This document shows, piece by piece, positions 49,453 to 59,443 of a DNA stretch of 64,000 nt. This stretch comes from Gemmatimonadales bacterium (lineage in GTDB: Bacteria; Krumholzibacteriota; Krumholzibacteriia; LZORAL124-64-63): the NCBI GenBank assembly GCA_019038745.1, contig JAHOYV010000032.1, positions 51,796 through 115,795 on the forward strand, read 5' to 3'. Position 1 is the first letter of the stretch. Each line of letters opens with the position of its first letter. The position numbers and the translations under genes are program-made. The notes under the pieces are model-generated. The model saw nothing but the letters and a program-made list of their open reading frames with translations. It searched no databases and was not told the DNA's origin.

Positions 49453-51593
49453 AAAGTCCGGCTCCCTATGCCGGGCGTCTGAGAATGCTTCGGGTGGGAG
49501 TTCTTCTGCTCGGTCTGTTCCTGGCCGGTCGGGTCGTTCAGATCCAACTCTTCCAGCACAACAAATATGATCCCATAGCACGAAGCCAGTGGGGCAAGGA
49601 GACCCCTATCAAGGCCGAGCGGGGGAACCTTTACGATCGGCAGGGAAGGGCGCTTGCTCTTTCGGTAACCACCTGGCGGTTGGGTGTTTCCACTTCCCAG
49701 ATCAACGAAAAATGCGATCTCGAAGCCATGCTCAGCGATCTATCGGAGATTTTGCCCCGGAAGTCGGGAGCCATTCGGGCCCAGATCAATAAGGCAAACG
49801 GAAGGCACACCATACTGGGGAAGAATCTGGTCCTTACCCACGAGGAAAGGAAACGTCTGAAAGTCCATACGCCGGTTACTTTCGAGGATGAACGCTCGCG
49901 CATCTATCCTTTTGACGGGGTCGGGGGTTCCCTGATCGGATTTTACCGGTACGGGATTAAGGAAGTAGTGGCAACAGGTTTGGAGTACAGCCTGGGCGGC
50001 TACCTGGACGGCAGGGCCGGATTGGCCAGGGAGGTAGCGACGCCCGCTCGTCAGCGGGACTTGGGACAGATCGTTCTGCAGGAGGCTGCCCACGGCCAGA
50101 GTCTGCAATTAACCATGGACGTACGACTGCAGGTTATTTGCGAAAACCATCTGACTGAGGCAGTGGAGCAGTATGGAGCGATCGGCGGTTCGGTATTAAT
50201 CCTTGAGCCTGCGACAGGCGACATCCTGGCCGCCGCGGGTTGGCCGCTTTTGGAAACCAGGGCGGGCCGACACCCGGACCCGGCGGTCTGGAATAACCGG
50301 AACTTCACCCGGTACTACGAACCGGGATCGGTGTTCAAGATTTTTTCCATGGCCTCGATGTTACGCCACGGTGCCATCGATACGGCCACGGTGTTCGATT
50401 GTACTGACATCAATTTCGGCTCCTTCACGATCCGCAACGACGATGGGCACTCCTATGGAGATTTGCCCCTGATGTGCGCCTTCAGCAAGAGCAGCAACAT
50501 CTATTTCGCCCGGGCCGTGGGGAATCTCAGCGCCAACGAACTTTATCGGGATCTGATCGATTTCGGATTTGGTCAGACCACCGGACTGCCCTACCCGGGA
50601 CAGGTGCGGGGAATCCTGAATTCTCCCGTTACCTGGTCGGGTCGTTCCAAACCCACTATTTCTATTGGGCATGAAGTGGCTGTAACCCCCTTGCAACTAG
50701 GGCTGGCAGTGTGCGCAGTGGCCAACGGCGGCACCCTTATGGCTCCTCGAATGGTACGGCAGGTTCTGGACAACGAGGGACGCGTGTTGGAGGAATTATC
50801 ACCTGCGCCGTTGCGGAGAGTCATGGCCGAACCGCTTGCCGAGCTGCTGCTGGAGGCCATGGCCAGGGTAGTGAACGAAGGTACGGGCGTGGGCACGAAG
50901 ATGGATTGGATCACCGCCGCCGGGAAAACGGGTACTGCCCAGAAGAGCCGGGACGGGATGGGCTATACCCCCGGGGCGTACATCGCGAGTTTCGCCGGGA
51001 TTCTGCCTCAGGAGGATCCGCGTTTGGTTATCCTGACGATCCTGGACGAGCCCACCGGGGCGTATCACTATGCATCGCAGAGCGCTGTGCCTTTGTTCCG
51101 GGATATCGTGATGGACATCAAGAATTCAACGGACTGGCTGGCCGCTTCTCCCGGCGGGCGCACCGGCTATCTGGCGGAAATGGATCAGGAGGATTTTGTG
51201 CCCGTGCCGGATGTTCAATACCTCTCGGTGCCCAATGCCGCGCAAAGGTTGGGCGCCGCAGGGCTTGTTATTGTCGGAGCGGAAAAGGATGGTATGGTGG
51301 TTCAGCAGATTCCCGCCGCCGGGACTCGTTGTCGGTCCGGGGATGTGGTCACCCTGACGGTTTCGAACCGGTTGAAGGGACCGGAAGAGTCGCCGCCAGC
51401 AATTGTTTGTCCGGATTTCCTGGGTCTAAGTAATCGGCAGGTTCGCAGCCTGGCCGCCCGTTTGGGAGTGCCGGTGGCGATCGAAGGTCTGGGTTACGTG
51501 GTGAGACAAAATCCCGCTCCAGGACGGATGGTTACGGATCGGAAGATCAGTTTGAAGTTGGAAACAGGGAAAATGGAGGCATTTTGGCGCTGA
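49449..51593 (+). CDS. ftsI: Peptidoglycan transpeptidase FtsI (PBP3/PBP2x class) with PASTA domains
   Basis: 714 aa class B penicillin-binding protein for septal cross-linking. An N-terminal membrane helix (about 12-30) is followed by the pedestal. The transpeptidase motifs are PGSVFKIF (SxxK), SKSSN (SxN) and AGKTGTAQ (KTG). Two PASTA domains follow at about 583-715 (VPDVQYLSVPNAAQRL and VCPDFLGLSNRQVRSL), as in Spo/PBP2x types; E. coli FtsI lacks them. GTG 49449 overlaps the ftsL stop (GTGA). Confidence 0.95.
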   Translation: MKSPAPYAGRLRMLRVGVLLLGLFLAGRVVQIQLFQHNKYDPIARSQWGKETPIKAERGNLYDRQGRALALSVTTWRLGVSTSQINEKCDLEAMLSDLSEILPRKSGAIRAQINKANGRHTILGKNLVLTHEERKRLKVHTPVTFEDERSRIYPFDGVGGSLIGFYRYGIKEVVATGLEYSLGGYLDGRAGLAREVATPARQRDLGQIVLQEAAHGQSLQLTMDVRLQVICENHLTEAVEQYGAIGGSVLILEPATGDILAAAGWPLLETRAGRHPDPAVWNNRNFTRYYEPGSVFKIFSMASMLRHGAIDTATVFDCTDINFGSFTIRNDDGHSYGDLPLMCAFSKSSNIYFARAVGNLSANELYRDLIDFGFGQTTGLPYPGQVRGILNSPVTWSGRSKPTISIGHEVAVTPLQLGLAVCAVANGGTLMAPRMVRQVLDNEGRVLEELSPAPLRRVMAEPLAELLLEAMARVVNEGTGVGTKMDWITAAGKTGTAQKSRDGMGYTPGAYIASFAGILPQEDPRLVILTILDEPTGAYHYASQSAVPLFRDIVMDIKNSTDWLAASPGGRTGYLAEMDQEDFVPVPDVQYLSVPNAAQRLGAAGLVIVGAEKDGMVVQQIPAAGTRCRSGDVVTLTVSNRLKGPEESPPAIVCPDFLGLSNRQVRSLAARLGVPVAIEGLGYVVRQNPAPGRMVTDRKISLKLETGKMEAFWR

Positions 51594-53113
51594 GCCTGCG
51601 GCAGATCTGTAAGGGGATTCCCGGTCTGGAAACGATCGGCGATTCGGATGTGTCGATCCACGGCGTGACATCCGACTCCGGCCAGGCCGGTCCGGGAATT
51701 TTGTTCGTGGCCGTTGTCGGAACCGAACAGGATGGACATCAATTCCTGGATGCCGCGGTGGAGGCGGGCTCGGAGGCCGTCGTTGTTTCGAGGTCCTCGC
51801 AGGACTCGCGTCGGATGCTGAATGTTGACGGCCCCGGTGCACTCAGGGCTTGGGTGCTGGCAGAAAACACCAGACCGCTGCCGGCCTTATTGGCTCGTGA
51901 GCTGGCCGGTCGCCCCGACGAAAAATTGCTGACAGCAGGGATAACCGGGACCAACGGAAAAACCACCGTGGCATTTCTTCTACAACAGATGCTTGCGGGT
52001 CTGAGGGGGCCCTGCGGCCTGTTGGGCACCATCAGGTATGAGGATGGAATCAGCACCCAACCGGCTCCGTTGACCACCCCGGGCGGACCCGTTTTCTACC
52101 AGTGGTTGGGTAAAATGTCCACCAACGGTTGCCGTAGCGTGGCCATGGAGATTTCTTCCCACGCCCTGGATCAGGACCGGACAGCCGGCCTTGGCCTGGA
52201 TGTGGCCGTGTTGACGAATATGGGGCGCGATCACCTGGATTATCATCGTGATACTGCCTCCTATCTGGCGGCCAAGTTGCGTATTCTGGAGCTCCTGCAC
52301 AATGGCCGACCGGGAGTCCTGGTTGTGAACGGGGACGACAGGTTGCTGTCCGATATCGAGACCGGTGACCTGGATGTAATTCGGTTTTCCGTAGGGGGGT
52401 CGGGGGCCGCTGCGGCCGACCTTGTCGTAAAGGAAGCGAAACTCGAATTGGCTGGGACGAAGTTGAAGGTGGCTTGGCGAAATGAGTGTCTGTTTGTCGA
52501 CAGTCCCCTGGTGGGCCGGTTCAATGTGGAGAACCTGACCGCGGCCCTGGCGGCGGGCATCGGCCTGGGATTGGATCCGGAGGATTGCGCGAGAAATCTG
52601 GGCGCCGTGGCGCAGGTGCCAGGACGATTGGAACGTTTTCTGTTGCCCGACGGAGCGCTGGCGGTAGTGGACTATGCCCACACCCACGATGCTCTGGCGG
52701 CCGTTCTGGGCACTTGCGACGAACTGGCTTCAGGCCGCCTGCTGTGTGTGTTTGGCTGTGGCGGGGATCGAGACCAGGGCAAACGTACCTTGATGGGAGC
52801 CGTTGCCGCCCGTTGCAGCGACTTGGCCTGGGTCACTTCGGATAATCCGCGAAGTGAGGACCCCGCAGCAATCTGTGCCCAGGTTGTGGAGGGGTTTTCC
52901 GGTGTGGAGAATCCCCGGGCCGCTGAGGTTCAGGTAATCGTGGATCGACGCCGGGCCATCGAGTCGGCCCTGGCCGCGGCTCAGCGGGGTGACATTGTTG
53001 TTATCGCCGGTAAGGGGCACGAGGATTATCAGCTTGTAGGGAATCAGGTTCTTTCGCTGGATGACCGGGTGATTGTCGGTCAGTGGATTGAAAGGTTGGG
53101 GGACGATGGGTGA
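51584..53113 (+). CDS. murE: UDP-MurNAc-L-Ala-D-Glu:meso-DAP ligase
   Basis: 509 aa Mur ligase. It adds meso-diaminopimelate; the DNPR specificity motif is present (TSDNPRSEDP). ATP loop ITGTNGKTTVAF, TNMGRDHLDYH, the carbamoyl-lysine region and FGCGGDRDQGKR are intact. TTG start at 51584 with GGAGG upstream, overlapping ftsI by 10 bases. Confidence 0.96.
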   Translation: MALSLRQICKGIPGLETIGDSDVSIHGVTSDSGQAGPGILFVAVVGTEQDGHQFLDAAVEAGSEAVVVSRSSQDSRRMLNVDGPGALRAWVLAENTRPLPALLARELAGRPDEKLLTAGITGTNGKTTVAFLLQQMLAGLRGPCGLLGTIRYEDGISTQPAPLTTPGGPVFYQWLGKMSTNGCRSVAMEISSHALDQDRTAGLGLDVAVLTNMGRDHLDYHRDTASYLAAKLRILELLHNGRPGVLVVNGDDRLLSDIETGDLDVIRFSVGGSGAAAADLVVKEAKLELAGTKLKVAWRNECLFVDSPLVGRFNVENLTAALAAGIGLGLDPEDCARNLGAVAQVPGRLERFLLPDGALAVVDYAHTHDALAAVLGTCDELASGRLLCVFGCGGDRDQGKRTLMGAVAARCSDLAWVTSDNPRSEDPAAICAQVVEGFSGVENPRAAEVQVIVDRRRAIESALAAAQRGDIVVIAGKGHEDYQLVGNQVLSLDDRVIVGQWIERLGDDG

Positions 53114-54545
53114 CAGGTTGTATTCGGCCGCTGAGGCGGCCCAGGATCTGGCTGCGGCTGGTTTACTGTCGGGGATGTTGGGTCCTGGAGCAGCTGATTT
53201 CCCTTCGGGTGCTGCAGGAGGTTTCGCCGGGGCTACTCTGGATTCCCGCCTCCTGAAGGAAAGGGAACTCTTCATCGCCTTGCCGGGGGAACGAGTGGAC
53301 GGGCGGAAATTTATTCCCGAGGTGTTGGCCAGGGGCCACTGGGTGTTGACCGACGTCGTGCCCGATTTGGCGTCCAAGGATACTCCCGAAGGGGCGGGCC
53401 TCCTGTTGAGCAACGATCCGGTGGCGGCCTTGAATCATTTGGCCCGGTGCTGGCGGCAACGCCGGAATCCCCTGGTTGTGGGCGTGACCGGAACCAACGG
53501 TAAGACCACAACCAAGGATTTCATCGCCGCGTTGTTGGGAGCGGCCGGTCCGGTGCTGGCCACGACCGGAAATTTCAACAATTGTCTGGGGCTGCCCGTT
53601 ACGGTGCTGGGGCTGCGACCAGAACACAGCTTTGCGGTAATCGAGATGGGCGCTTCGGCCCAGGGCGAGATCAAACCTTTGGCGGAAGTGGCCGGCCCTA
53701 GTATCGGGGTCATCACCAACGCGTCGCCCGCCCACCTGGCCGAGTTCGGTTCGCTGGACGGCATCATTGCCGGCAAGGGTGAGCTGCTGGACGTTTTGCC
53801 CAAGGACGGCTTCGCCGTTCTCAACGCCGACAGTCCGGGTTTTGGCCGATGGTCGGATCGTGCTCCGTGTCGGGTGAAATCTTTCGGACTCACCGGCGGA
53901 GACAATCGCTGGAGTTGGTTTCCCGGCGGTACGGATCCTGAAAAGGAATCCGGACCCGTCCTGGAATTTGGTGGAAAATCCTGGCCGGTACCACTACCCG
54001 GAAGGCACAATGGGGCGAATCTGGCTGCTGCAATTCTGGTGGCTCGGGCCGCCGGTCTGAAAGACAAGAAGATAGCCGAAGGCCTCCGAAATTTTCGGGG
54101 TTCAGCTCACCGTGGAGTGTTGCTGGATATCGGCGGACGCAAAATTCTCGACGATTGCTACAACGCCAATCCGACCAGCATGGTGGCCGCTGCTGAGGCT
54201 TTGGCCGGAGTACCCGGGCCCGGACGACTCATCGCCGTGTTGGGGCATATGGGTGAGCTTGGAAGCCACAGCAGGGAGTTCCACGTGGAAACCGGACGCT
54301 GCTTGGCGGCGGGACCGGTAGAGGTCCTGGTCACCGTAGGTGAACAAACCGAAAGCATGGCTGAGGGGTTCAAACAGGGGGGCCAGAAAGCTCATTCTTG
54401 CGCCACGATCGCCGAGGCGGCAGATTGGCTGGCCGACAACACTAAGGAAGGTGACCGCATCCTGGTCAAGGGATCGCGTAGCGCCGGACTGGAAGAATTG
54501 TTGAACGAAATGTCTGTGAGATTCGGAAAGGGCCAAGGCGACTGA
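53106..54545 (+). CDS. murF: UDP-MurNAc-tripeptide:D-Ala-D-Ala ligase
   Basis: 479 aa. Adds D-Ala-D-Ala to the UDP-MurNAc-tripeptide. VTGTNGKTTTKDFIAALL, TTGNFNNCLGLPVTVL, EMGASAQGEIKPL and DDCYNANPTSM are family motifs. ATG 53106 overlaps murE by 8 bases; an upstream in-frame codon inside murE is not needed. Confidence 0.96.
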   Translation: MGDRLYSAAEAAQDLAAAGLLSGMLGPGAADFPSGAAGGFAGATLDSRLLKERELFIALPGERVDGRKFIPEVLARGHWVLTDVVPDLASKDTPEGAGLLLSNDPVAALNHLARCWRQRRNPLVVGVTGTNGKTTTKDFIAALLGAAGPVLATTGNFNNCLGLPVTVLGLRPEHSFAVIEMGASAQGEIKPLAEVAGPSIGVITNASPAHLAEFGSLDGIIAGKGELLDVLPKDGFAVLNADSPGFGRWSDRAPCRVKSFGLTGGDNRWSWFPGGTDPEKESGPVLEFGGKSWPVPLPGRHNGANLAAAILVARAAGLKDKKIAEGLRNFRGSAHRGVLLDIGGRKILDDCYNANPTSMVAAAEALAGVPGPGRLIAVLGHMGELGSHSREFHVETGRCLAAGPVEVLVTVGEQTESMAEGFKQGGQKAHSCATIAEAADWLADNTKEGDRILVKGSRSAGLEELLNEMSVRFGKGQGD

Positions 54546-54548
54546 GCC

Positions 54549-55637
54549 ATGTTTTACCATTTTTTGTATCCGTTGAGTTCCCACTGGATCATTTTCAATG
54601 TCTTCAAGTACATCACCTTCCGCGCCTCGTATGCGACGGTGACGGCCTTGTTGATCAGCTTTATTTTCGGGGGCTGGATAATCCGCAAGTTGGAGTCGCT
54701 GCAGATCGGCGAGACGATTGACAGTGACGGTCCCGAACATCATCAGAAGAAGGCAGGCACCCCGACCATGGGCGGCGTGTTGGTGCTGGCCGCCATCGTG
54801 GTGCCGACCCTGTTGTGGGCCGATCTTACGAACCGCTACATCCAGCTGGCCCTGCTGGGGACGATCTGGATGGGCATCATCGGATTCATCGACGACTATC
54901 TCAAGGTGGTCAAGAAGCGGCCCAAGGGGATGATCGGTCGTTTCAAGTTGATCGGCCAGGTTGGCTACGGGTTGGTCCTGGGGGCCGTGCTGGTCTGGGG
55001 TGGAGACGGCACCGCGGTGGTGACCAGCACCAGCGTGCCTTTTCTCAAGGATGTGCTGATCAACTGGCAATGGGTGTATATCCCATTGGTGATTTTGGTT
55101 GTGACCGGGGCGAGCAATGCGGTGAATTTGGCCGATGGCCTGGATGGTTTGGCTATCGGTTTGAGTTCGCTGGCCTTCGCCGGTTATGGCGTGATCGCCT
55201 ATCTCAGCGGACATAGCGTATTCGCAGAATACCTGAATTTGCTGTATCTGCCGGCCAGCGGCGAACTGACCGTTTACTGTGCCGCCGTCGTCGGAGCAGG
55301 TTTGGGCTTCCTGTGGTTCAACGCCCACCCGGCGCGGATTTTCATGGGGGATACCGGTAGCCTGGCCCTGGGTGGGGCCCTGGGCACGGTGGCCATCCTG
55401 GTCAAGAAGGAGTTCCTGCTGGTGATCATCGGCGGGTTGTTCGTGGCCGAGGCGGTATCGGTGATGGCGCAGGTCCTCTATTTCAGATACTCGGGCGGCA
55501 AGCGTCTGCTGCGGATGTCGCCGTTGCACCACCACTTCGAGTTGGTCGGCTGGTCCGAGACACAAGTGGTGGTCCGGTTCTGGATCGTCGGAATCCTGCT
55601 GCTGCTGGTGGGAATGTCTTCGCTCAAGCTGCAGTAG
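54549..55637 (+). CDS. mraY: Phospho-MurNAc-pentapeptide transferase
   Basis: 362 aa, about ten membrane helices. Makes lipid I on undecaprenyl phosphate. KKAGTPTMGGVL at about 65-76, IDDYLKVVKK, NAVNLADGLDGLA, FNAHPARIFMGDTGSLALGG and the SPLHHHFEL segment are all standard. ATG 54549 follows the murF stop by 3 bases. Confidence 0.97.
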   Translation: MFYHFLYPLSSHWIIFNVFKYITFRASYATVTALLISFIFGGWIIRKLESLQIGETIDSDGPEHHQKKAGTPTMGGVLVLAAIVVPTLLWADLTNRYIQLALLGTIWMGIIGFIDDYLKVVKKRPKGMIGRFKLIGQVGYGLVLGAVLVWGGDGTAVVTSTSVPFLKDVLINWQWVYIPLVILVVTGASNAVNLADGLDGLAIGLSSLAFAGYGVIAYLSGHSVFAEYLNLLYLPASGELTVYCAAVVGAGLGFLWFNAHPARIFMGDTGSLALGGALGTVAILVKKEFLLVIIGGLFVAEAVSVMAQVLYFRYSGGKRLLRMSPLHHHFELVGWSETQVVVRFWIVGILLLLVGMSSLKLQ

Positions 55638-55651
55638 GGATCGGGTTGGAA

Positions 55652-57070
55652 ATGGACGTCAAGGATAGGGTTTTCTGGGTGATGGGACTTGCGCGCAGTG
55701 GTTGCGCGGCTGGTGCCTTGCTGCGTCGCCACGGCGCACGCGTGATCGGTCTGGATGATAAAGGGGAAGACGAAATCGGCCGCCGGTGGGAAAGCGAGGG
55801 CCTGTCCGATCTGGCACCCCGGGCTTTCGACGAACTCACCACCGGCGGCGATTCTCCTCCAGTCGATCCGGACGGGGTGATCATCAGCCCCGGGGTTCCT
55901 TTGGATCATTCACGACTGGCCGGATTGAAGGGAGACATTCCCGTTCTCGGCGAGTTGGAGTTGGGCGCCCGCTTTTGTGCCGCTCGCCAGGTAGCGGTAA
56001 CGGGGACCAACGGAAAAACCACTACAACCGAATGGCTGGCCCACCTCGGTCGTCAGGCGGGGTTGGAATCCTACGCCCTGGGTAACGTGGGCAGGCCCTT
56101 GTGTTCGGTGGCCGAAGAGCTGTCCCGCGAGGCCTTGGCGATCATTGAAGTGTCCTCCTTTCAACTGGAATCGGTGGTTCGTTTTCAGCCGGAAGTTGGA
56201 ATCGTTCTGAACCTTGCACCTGACCACCTGGACCGTTATCCGGATCTGGCTTCCTACTATGGGGCCAAGCGAAACCTGGCCCGAATTATTCCCTCCACCG
56301 GTTCCTTTCTGACATGGACTGAATGTCCCGAGGCCCTGCAATGGGAGACTCCCGGTCGTAGGATCCTTTTCGGGGATCAAACCGCCGGAGCAACCGTTTA
56401 TTTCCGCGATGGCCGACTATGTGCAGACCGGGATGGAGAGGCGATGGCCCTGTTGTCCACGGAAGAGTTGTCGCTGCAATCTCCCCCGAATCTTCTGAAT
56501 GCCATGGCTTGTTCAGCGGCCGCCCTTAGCCTGGGGCTGAGCCCCGAGGCGATCACCCGGGGATTGGGAAATTTCCAAGGCTTGGCGCATCGGCACGAAC
56601 TGGTGGCCGAAAAAGGTCCGGTCCGTTTCATCAACGATACCAAGGCAACCAATGTACACGCGGTCTGCGCCGGCTTGCAGGGTTGCTCCCGACCGGTGGT
56701 TTTGATCGTCGGAGGCAGCGGTAAGGGAGAGGATTACGCTCCGATGCGGGACGTCATGGGTTCGGTGGACCTGGTGATCCTGTTGGGAGAGGAGGGGCCG
56801 ATCATCGGTGATGCCTTGGCAGGTAGTGTTTCGACCACTCGGGCCGGATCCATGGAAGAGGCGGTTGCCACGGCAACGCAGAGGGCCGAAAAAATGATTG
56901 AAGCGATGGTTGGGGCAACGCTTGGAAAAACGGTTGAACCAATGACTGCTCCCCAGGTCGATGTCCTGCTCAGTCCCGCCTGCGCCAGCTTCGACATGTT
57001 CGCCAATTACCGGAAACGTGGGGAAGCCTTTACTGCAGCGGCCCTGAAGATCGGCGCCGTAGCCACCTAG
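55652..57070 (+). CDS. murD: UDP-MurNAc-L-Ala:D-Glu ligase
   Basis: 472 aa. Adds D-glutamate. GLARSGCAAG at the N-terminus, VTGTNGKTTTTEWL, ISSFQLE-like (EVSSFQLE), LAPDHLDRY, FINDTKATN and LSPACASFDMF are present. ATG 55652 is preferred to TTG 55646. It is the third Mur ligase in a row. Confidence 0.96.
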   Translation: MDVKDRVFWVMGLARSGCAAGALLRRHGARVIGLDDKGEDEIGRRWESEGLSDLAPRAFDELTTGGDSPPVDPDGVIISPGVPLDHSRLAGLKGDIPVLGELELGARFCAARQVAVTGTNGKTTTTEWLAHLGRQAGLESYALGNVGRPLCSVAEELSREALAIIEVSSFQLESVVRFQPEVGIVLNLAPDHLDRYPDLASYYGAKRNLARIIPSTGSFLTWTECPEALQWETPGRRILFGDQTAGATVYFRDGRLCADRDGEAMALLSTEELSLQSPPNLLNAMACSAAALSLGLSPEAITRGLGNFQGLAHRHELVAEKGPVRFINDTKATNVHAVCAGLQGCSRPVVLIVGGSGKGEDYAPMRDVMGSVDLVILLGEEGPIIGDALAGSVSTTRAGSMEEAVATATQRAEKMIEAMVGATLGKTVEPMTAPQVDVLLSPACASFDMFANYRKRGEAFTAAALKIGAVAT

Positions 57071-57087
57071 CGAAAGAGGATGGAACC

Positions 57088-58239
57088 GTGAACAGAAAAC
57101 TACGTGGTTTCGCCGGTAACCTGGAAACGTCGGATCTCTGGCTGGTGGGTTCGGTCTTTCTCCTGCTCGTTTTGGGATCGATCGTAGTATATGGCGCGGG
57201 CAGTTATACGGATCTGGCCCGGGCCACGCCTTTGGGCCAGCACTACGTTATTGCCAAACATCTCTTCATGATCTGCATGGGTTTTTTGTTGATGTTGGGA
57301 CTGTTTCATCTGGATTACCATTTCTGGAAAAAGCCCTGGGTCAACCAAGGTGCCTTGGCGTTGGGCCTTCTGGCGGTGGGTTTCACGTTCCTTGGGGACC
57401 GAGAGATCGATCGTTGGATAGAAATTTTCGGGATATCGGTTCAGCCGGTGGAGGCGGCCAAGATAGCCCTGGTTTTCTTCCTGTCCGAGCGCGTGACAAG
57501 CCTGTCCCCTGAAAGGCTTCAAACCTGGAAGCATCTGGGGTTGCTTTTTGCCTTGGGCCCGTTACCCCTGATCGTGATGCTGGTTTTTCAGCCCAATTTC
57601 GGTAATATTCTGGTCGTGGCGGCCGTTACGTTCGTCATCCTGTTGGTGGCCGGGGTCTCGCTGAGAAAATTGGGTTGGTTCCTGGCCTCGCTGGTTATTG
57701 CAGGAGCTGTGGCCGTACCGCTCGTCAGAAAGCTGAACAACCGGTTCAGTGAATGGATGATGGGATTGGGGCACGGGGAATATGCCCATCAGGTGAAGCA
57801 ATCGCTCATCGGGTTGGGCGCTGGTGGGTGGCGGGGGTTGGGCGTAGGCCAGAGTCACAACAAATTCGAATTCCTACCCGAGTCCCATACCGATTTTGTT
57901 TTCTCGGTGCTGGGGGAGGAGTGGGGTCTGGCCGGTACGTTGGTGGTGCTGGCGGCAATCGTGGTGATAGCTTGGCGGGGTTACGGGATCGCCCTCGGGT
58001 CTCCCGATCCGTTCGGAAGAATCGTGGCCGCCGGTTTGACAACGTGTCTGACGGTTTACGGGATTGTCAACATCGGTATGGTCACTGGACTATTCCCGGT
58101 GATCGGGGTTCCTTTGCCTTTCGTCAGCTTCGGGGGTACTGCCATGGTGGGGAACCTGGCTTCGGTGGGAATTCTCATGAACATTGATCGGAATAGCCGC
58201 TCTTTCCACTTGTGGAAACGGCGCTGGGACAGGACTTGA
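57088..58239 (+). CDS. ftsW: SEDS glycan polymerase FtsW
   Basis: 383 aa, ten membrane helices. Polymerises septal glycan with FtsI. QPVEAAKIALVFFLS, FQPNFGNILVV (the Asp-equivalent position in SEDS proteins is normally FQPDLG; here Asn), QSHNKFEFLPESHTDFVFSVLGEE and GVPLPFVSFGGTAM match FtsW. GTG start at 57088 after GAAAGAGGATGG. Gene order supports FtsW rather than RodA. Confidence 0.95.
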   Translation: MNRKLRGFAGNLETSDLWLVGSVFLLLVLGSIVVYGAGSYTDLARATPLGQHYVIAKHLFMICMGFLLMLGLFHLDYHFWKKPWVNQGALALGLLAVGFTFLGDREIDRWIEIFGISVQPVEAAKIALVFFLSERVTSLSPERLQTWKHLGLLFALGPLPLIVMLVFQPNFGNILVVAAVTFVILLVAGVSLRKLGWFLASLVIAGAVAVPLVRKLNNRFSEWMMGLGHGEYAHQVKQSLIGLGAGGWRGLGVGQSHNKFEFLPESHTDFVFSVLGEEWGLAGTLVVLAAIVVIAWRGYGIALGSPDPFGRIVAAGLTTCLTVYGIVNIGMVTGLFPVIGVPLPFVSFGGTAMVGNLASVGILMNIDRNSRSFHLWKRRWDRT

Positions 58240-58255
58240 AAGGAGATTCCGAGCG

Positions 58256-59443
58256 GTGAAGACCCAACCCGGTTTGAACAACGTTTCCTCCAGTCCCCGG
58301 ATACTGATTACCGGTGGCGGGACAGGGGGGCACGTATATCCGGGTTTGGCTGTGGCCGAATCCCTGCTGGGTATGGCCCCGCAGGCGGAGATCCGTTTCG
58401 TGGGAACCAGCAAGGGCCTGGAGGCGATCCTGGTTCCCCGGGCCGGTCACCGATTCACCGCCGTGCCGGCCTCGGGTGTCAGAGGCCTGGGTGGCCGGGC
58501 CAGGCTGATGTTCCTTGTGAACTTTCTGATCGGTTTTCTGCGCAGTCTGGGTTTGCTCATGACCTGGCGTCCGGCCGTGGTACTGGGAACCGGCGGCTAC
58601 GTCATCGCTCCGGTGATGGCCGCGTCCCGCTTGTTGGGCATCCGTTGCGTTCTGCAGGAGCAGAATGCCATACCCGGATCGGCCAACCGCCTTGTCGCCC
58701 GCTGGGCCGAGCGCATCTTTCTGGGCTTCGGTGTCGCCGCGCGTTATTTTCGGCAGGAGCGAACGCTGGTCACCGGCAATCCGGTACGGGGCGCTTTCGG
58801 TGCCAACGTTGCGGCTCCGGATGATCCGGATGATCCGGACAATACGAATGAGTTTCTGAAAATGAATCCGTCCGGCCGTCGGGTCCTCGTCTTCGGTGGC
58901 AGCGGAGGGGCCCGTACCCTGAACCGTGCCTTCGCCGGCAGGACCGAACTCTGGTTGAAAAGGTCCGACCTTGCGCTTTGGATCCAAACCGGTCGGCGCG
59001 ATCTGGAAGAGGTCAGCGACGCGTTCAAGGATGTCGAGGCCGACCGGGTGCGGGTCGATCCGTACATCGACAACATGGCTCGGGCCCTGGCCTGGGCCGA
59101 CCTGGTGGTGTGCCGAGCGGGGGCCATGACCTTGGCCGAATTGCAGGTGATGGGCAAGGCCGCGATCCTGGTGCCCTACCCGCACGCGACCGATAACCAC
59201 CAACTCCACAACGCGGAAGATTGTGCTGAAGCCGGGGCTGCCCTCGTGATCGAGGATGACCAGTGCACGCCGGAGAATCTGTTCGCGGCTGTGGACGAAT
59301 TGCTTTCCGACGCGTCGCGTTTGGAAGTCATGGGCCGGGCGGCCAAGGGATTGAGCCGACCCGCGGCGGCCGATGTGATAGCCCGGGATATTCTCACCCT
59401 GATCGGATATGACCTGGAAGGGGAAACACCCGTTGTTTCGTAA
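58256..59443 (+). CDS. murG: Lipid I N-acetylglucosaminyltransferase
   Basis: 395 aa GT-B enzyme that makes lipid II. Glycine loop GGGTGGHVYPGLAVAE, EQNAIPGSANRL, GNPVRGAF, FGGSGGARTLNRAF and CRAGAMTLAEL are typical. An acidic insert with a DDPDDPD tandem (9-base repeats near 58817) lies between the domains. GTG 58256 with AGGAG upstream; a longer in-frame start lies inside ftsW and is not credible. Confidence 0.95.
   Translation: MKTQPGLNNVSSSPRILITGGGTGGHVYPGLAVAESLLGMAPQAEIRFVGTSKGLEAILVPRAGHRFTAVPASGVRGLGGRARLMFLVNFLIGFLRSLGLLMTWRPAVVLGTGGYVIAPVMAASRLLGIRCVLQEQNAIPGSANRLVARWAERIFLGFGVAARYFRQERTLVTGNPVRGAFGANVAAPDDPDDPDNTNEFLKMNPSGRRVLVFGGSGGARTLNRAFAGRTELWLKRSDLALWIQTGRRDLEEVSDAFKDVEADRVRVDPYIDNMARALAWADLVVCRAGAMTLAELQVMGKAAILVPYPHATDNHQLHNAEDCAEAGAALVIEDDQCTPENLFAAVDELLSDASRLEVMGRAAKGLSRPAAADVIARDILTLIGYDLEGETPVVS

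Noticed and set aside
58817..58850. GATGATCCG tandem repeat in murG
   Set aside because: Encodes an acidic DDPDDPD loop; a short in-frame repeat, not a mobile or regulatory element.
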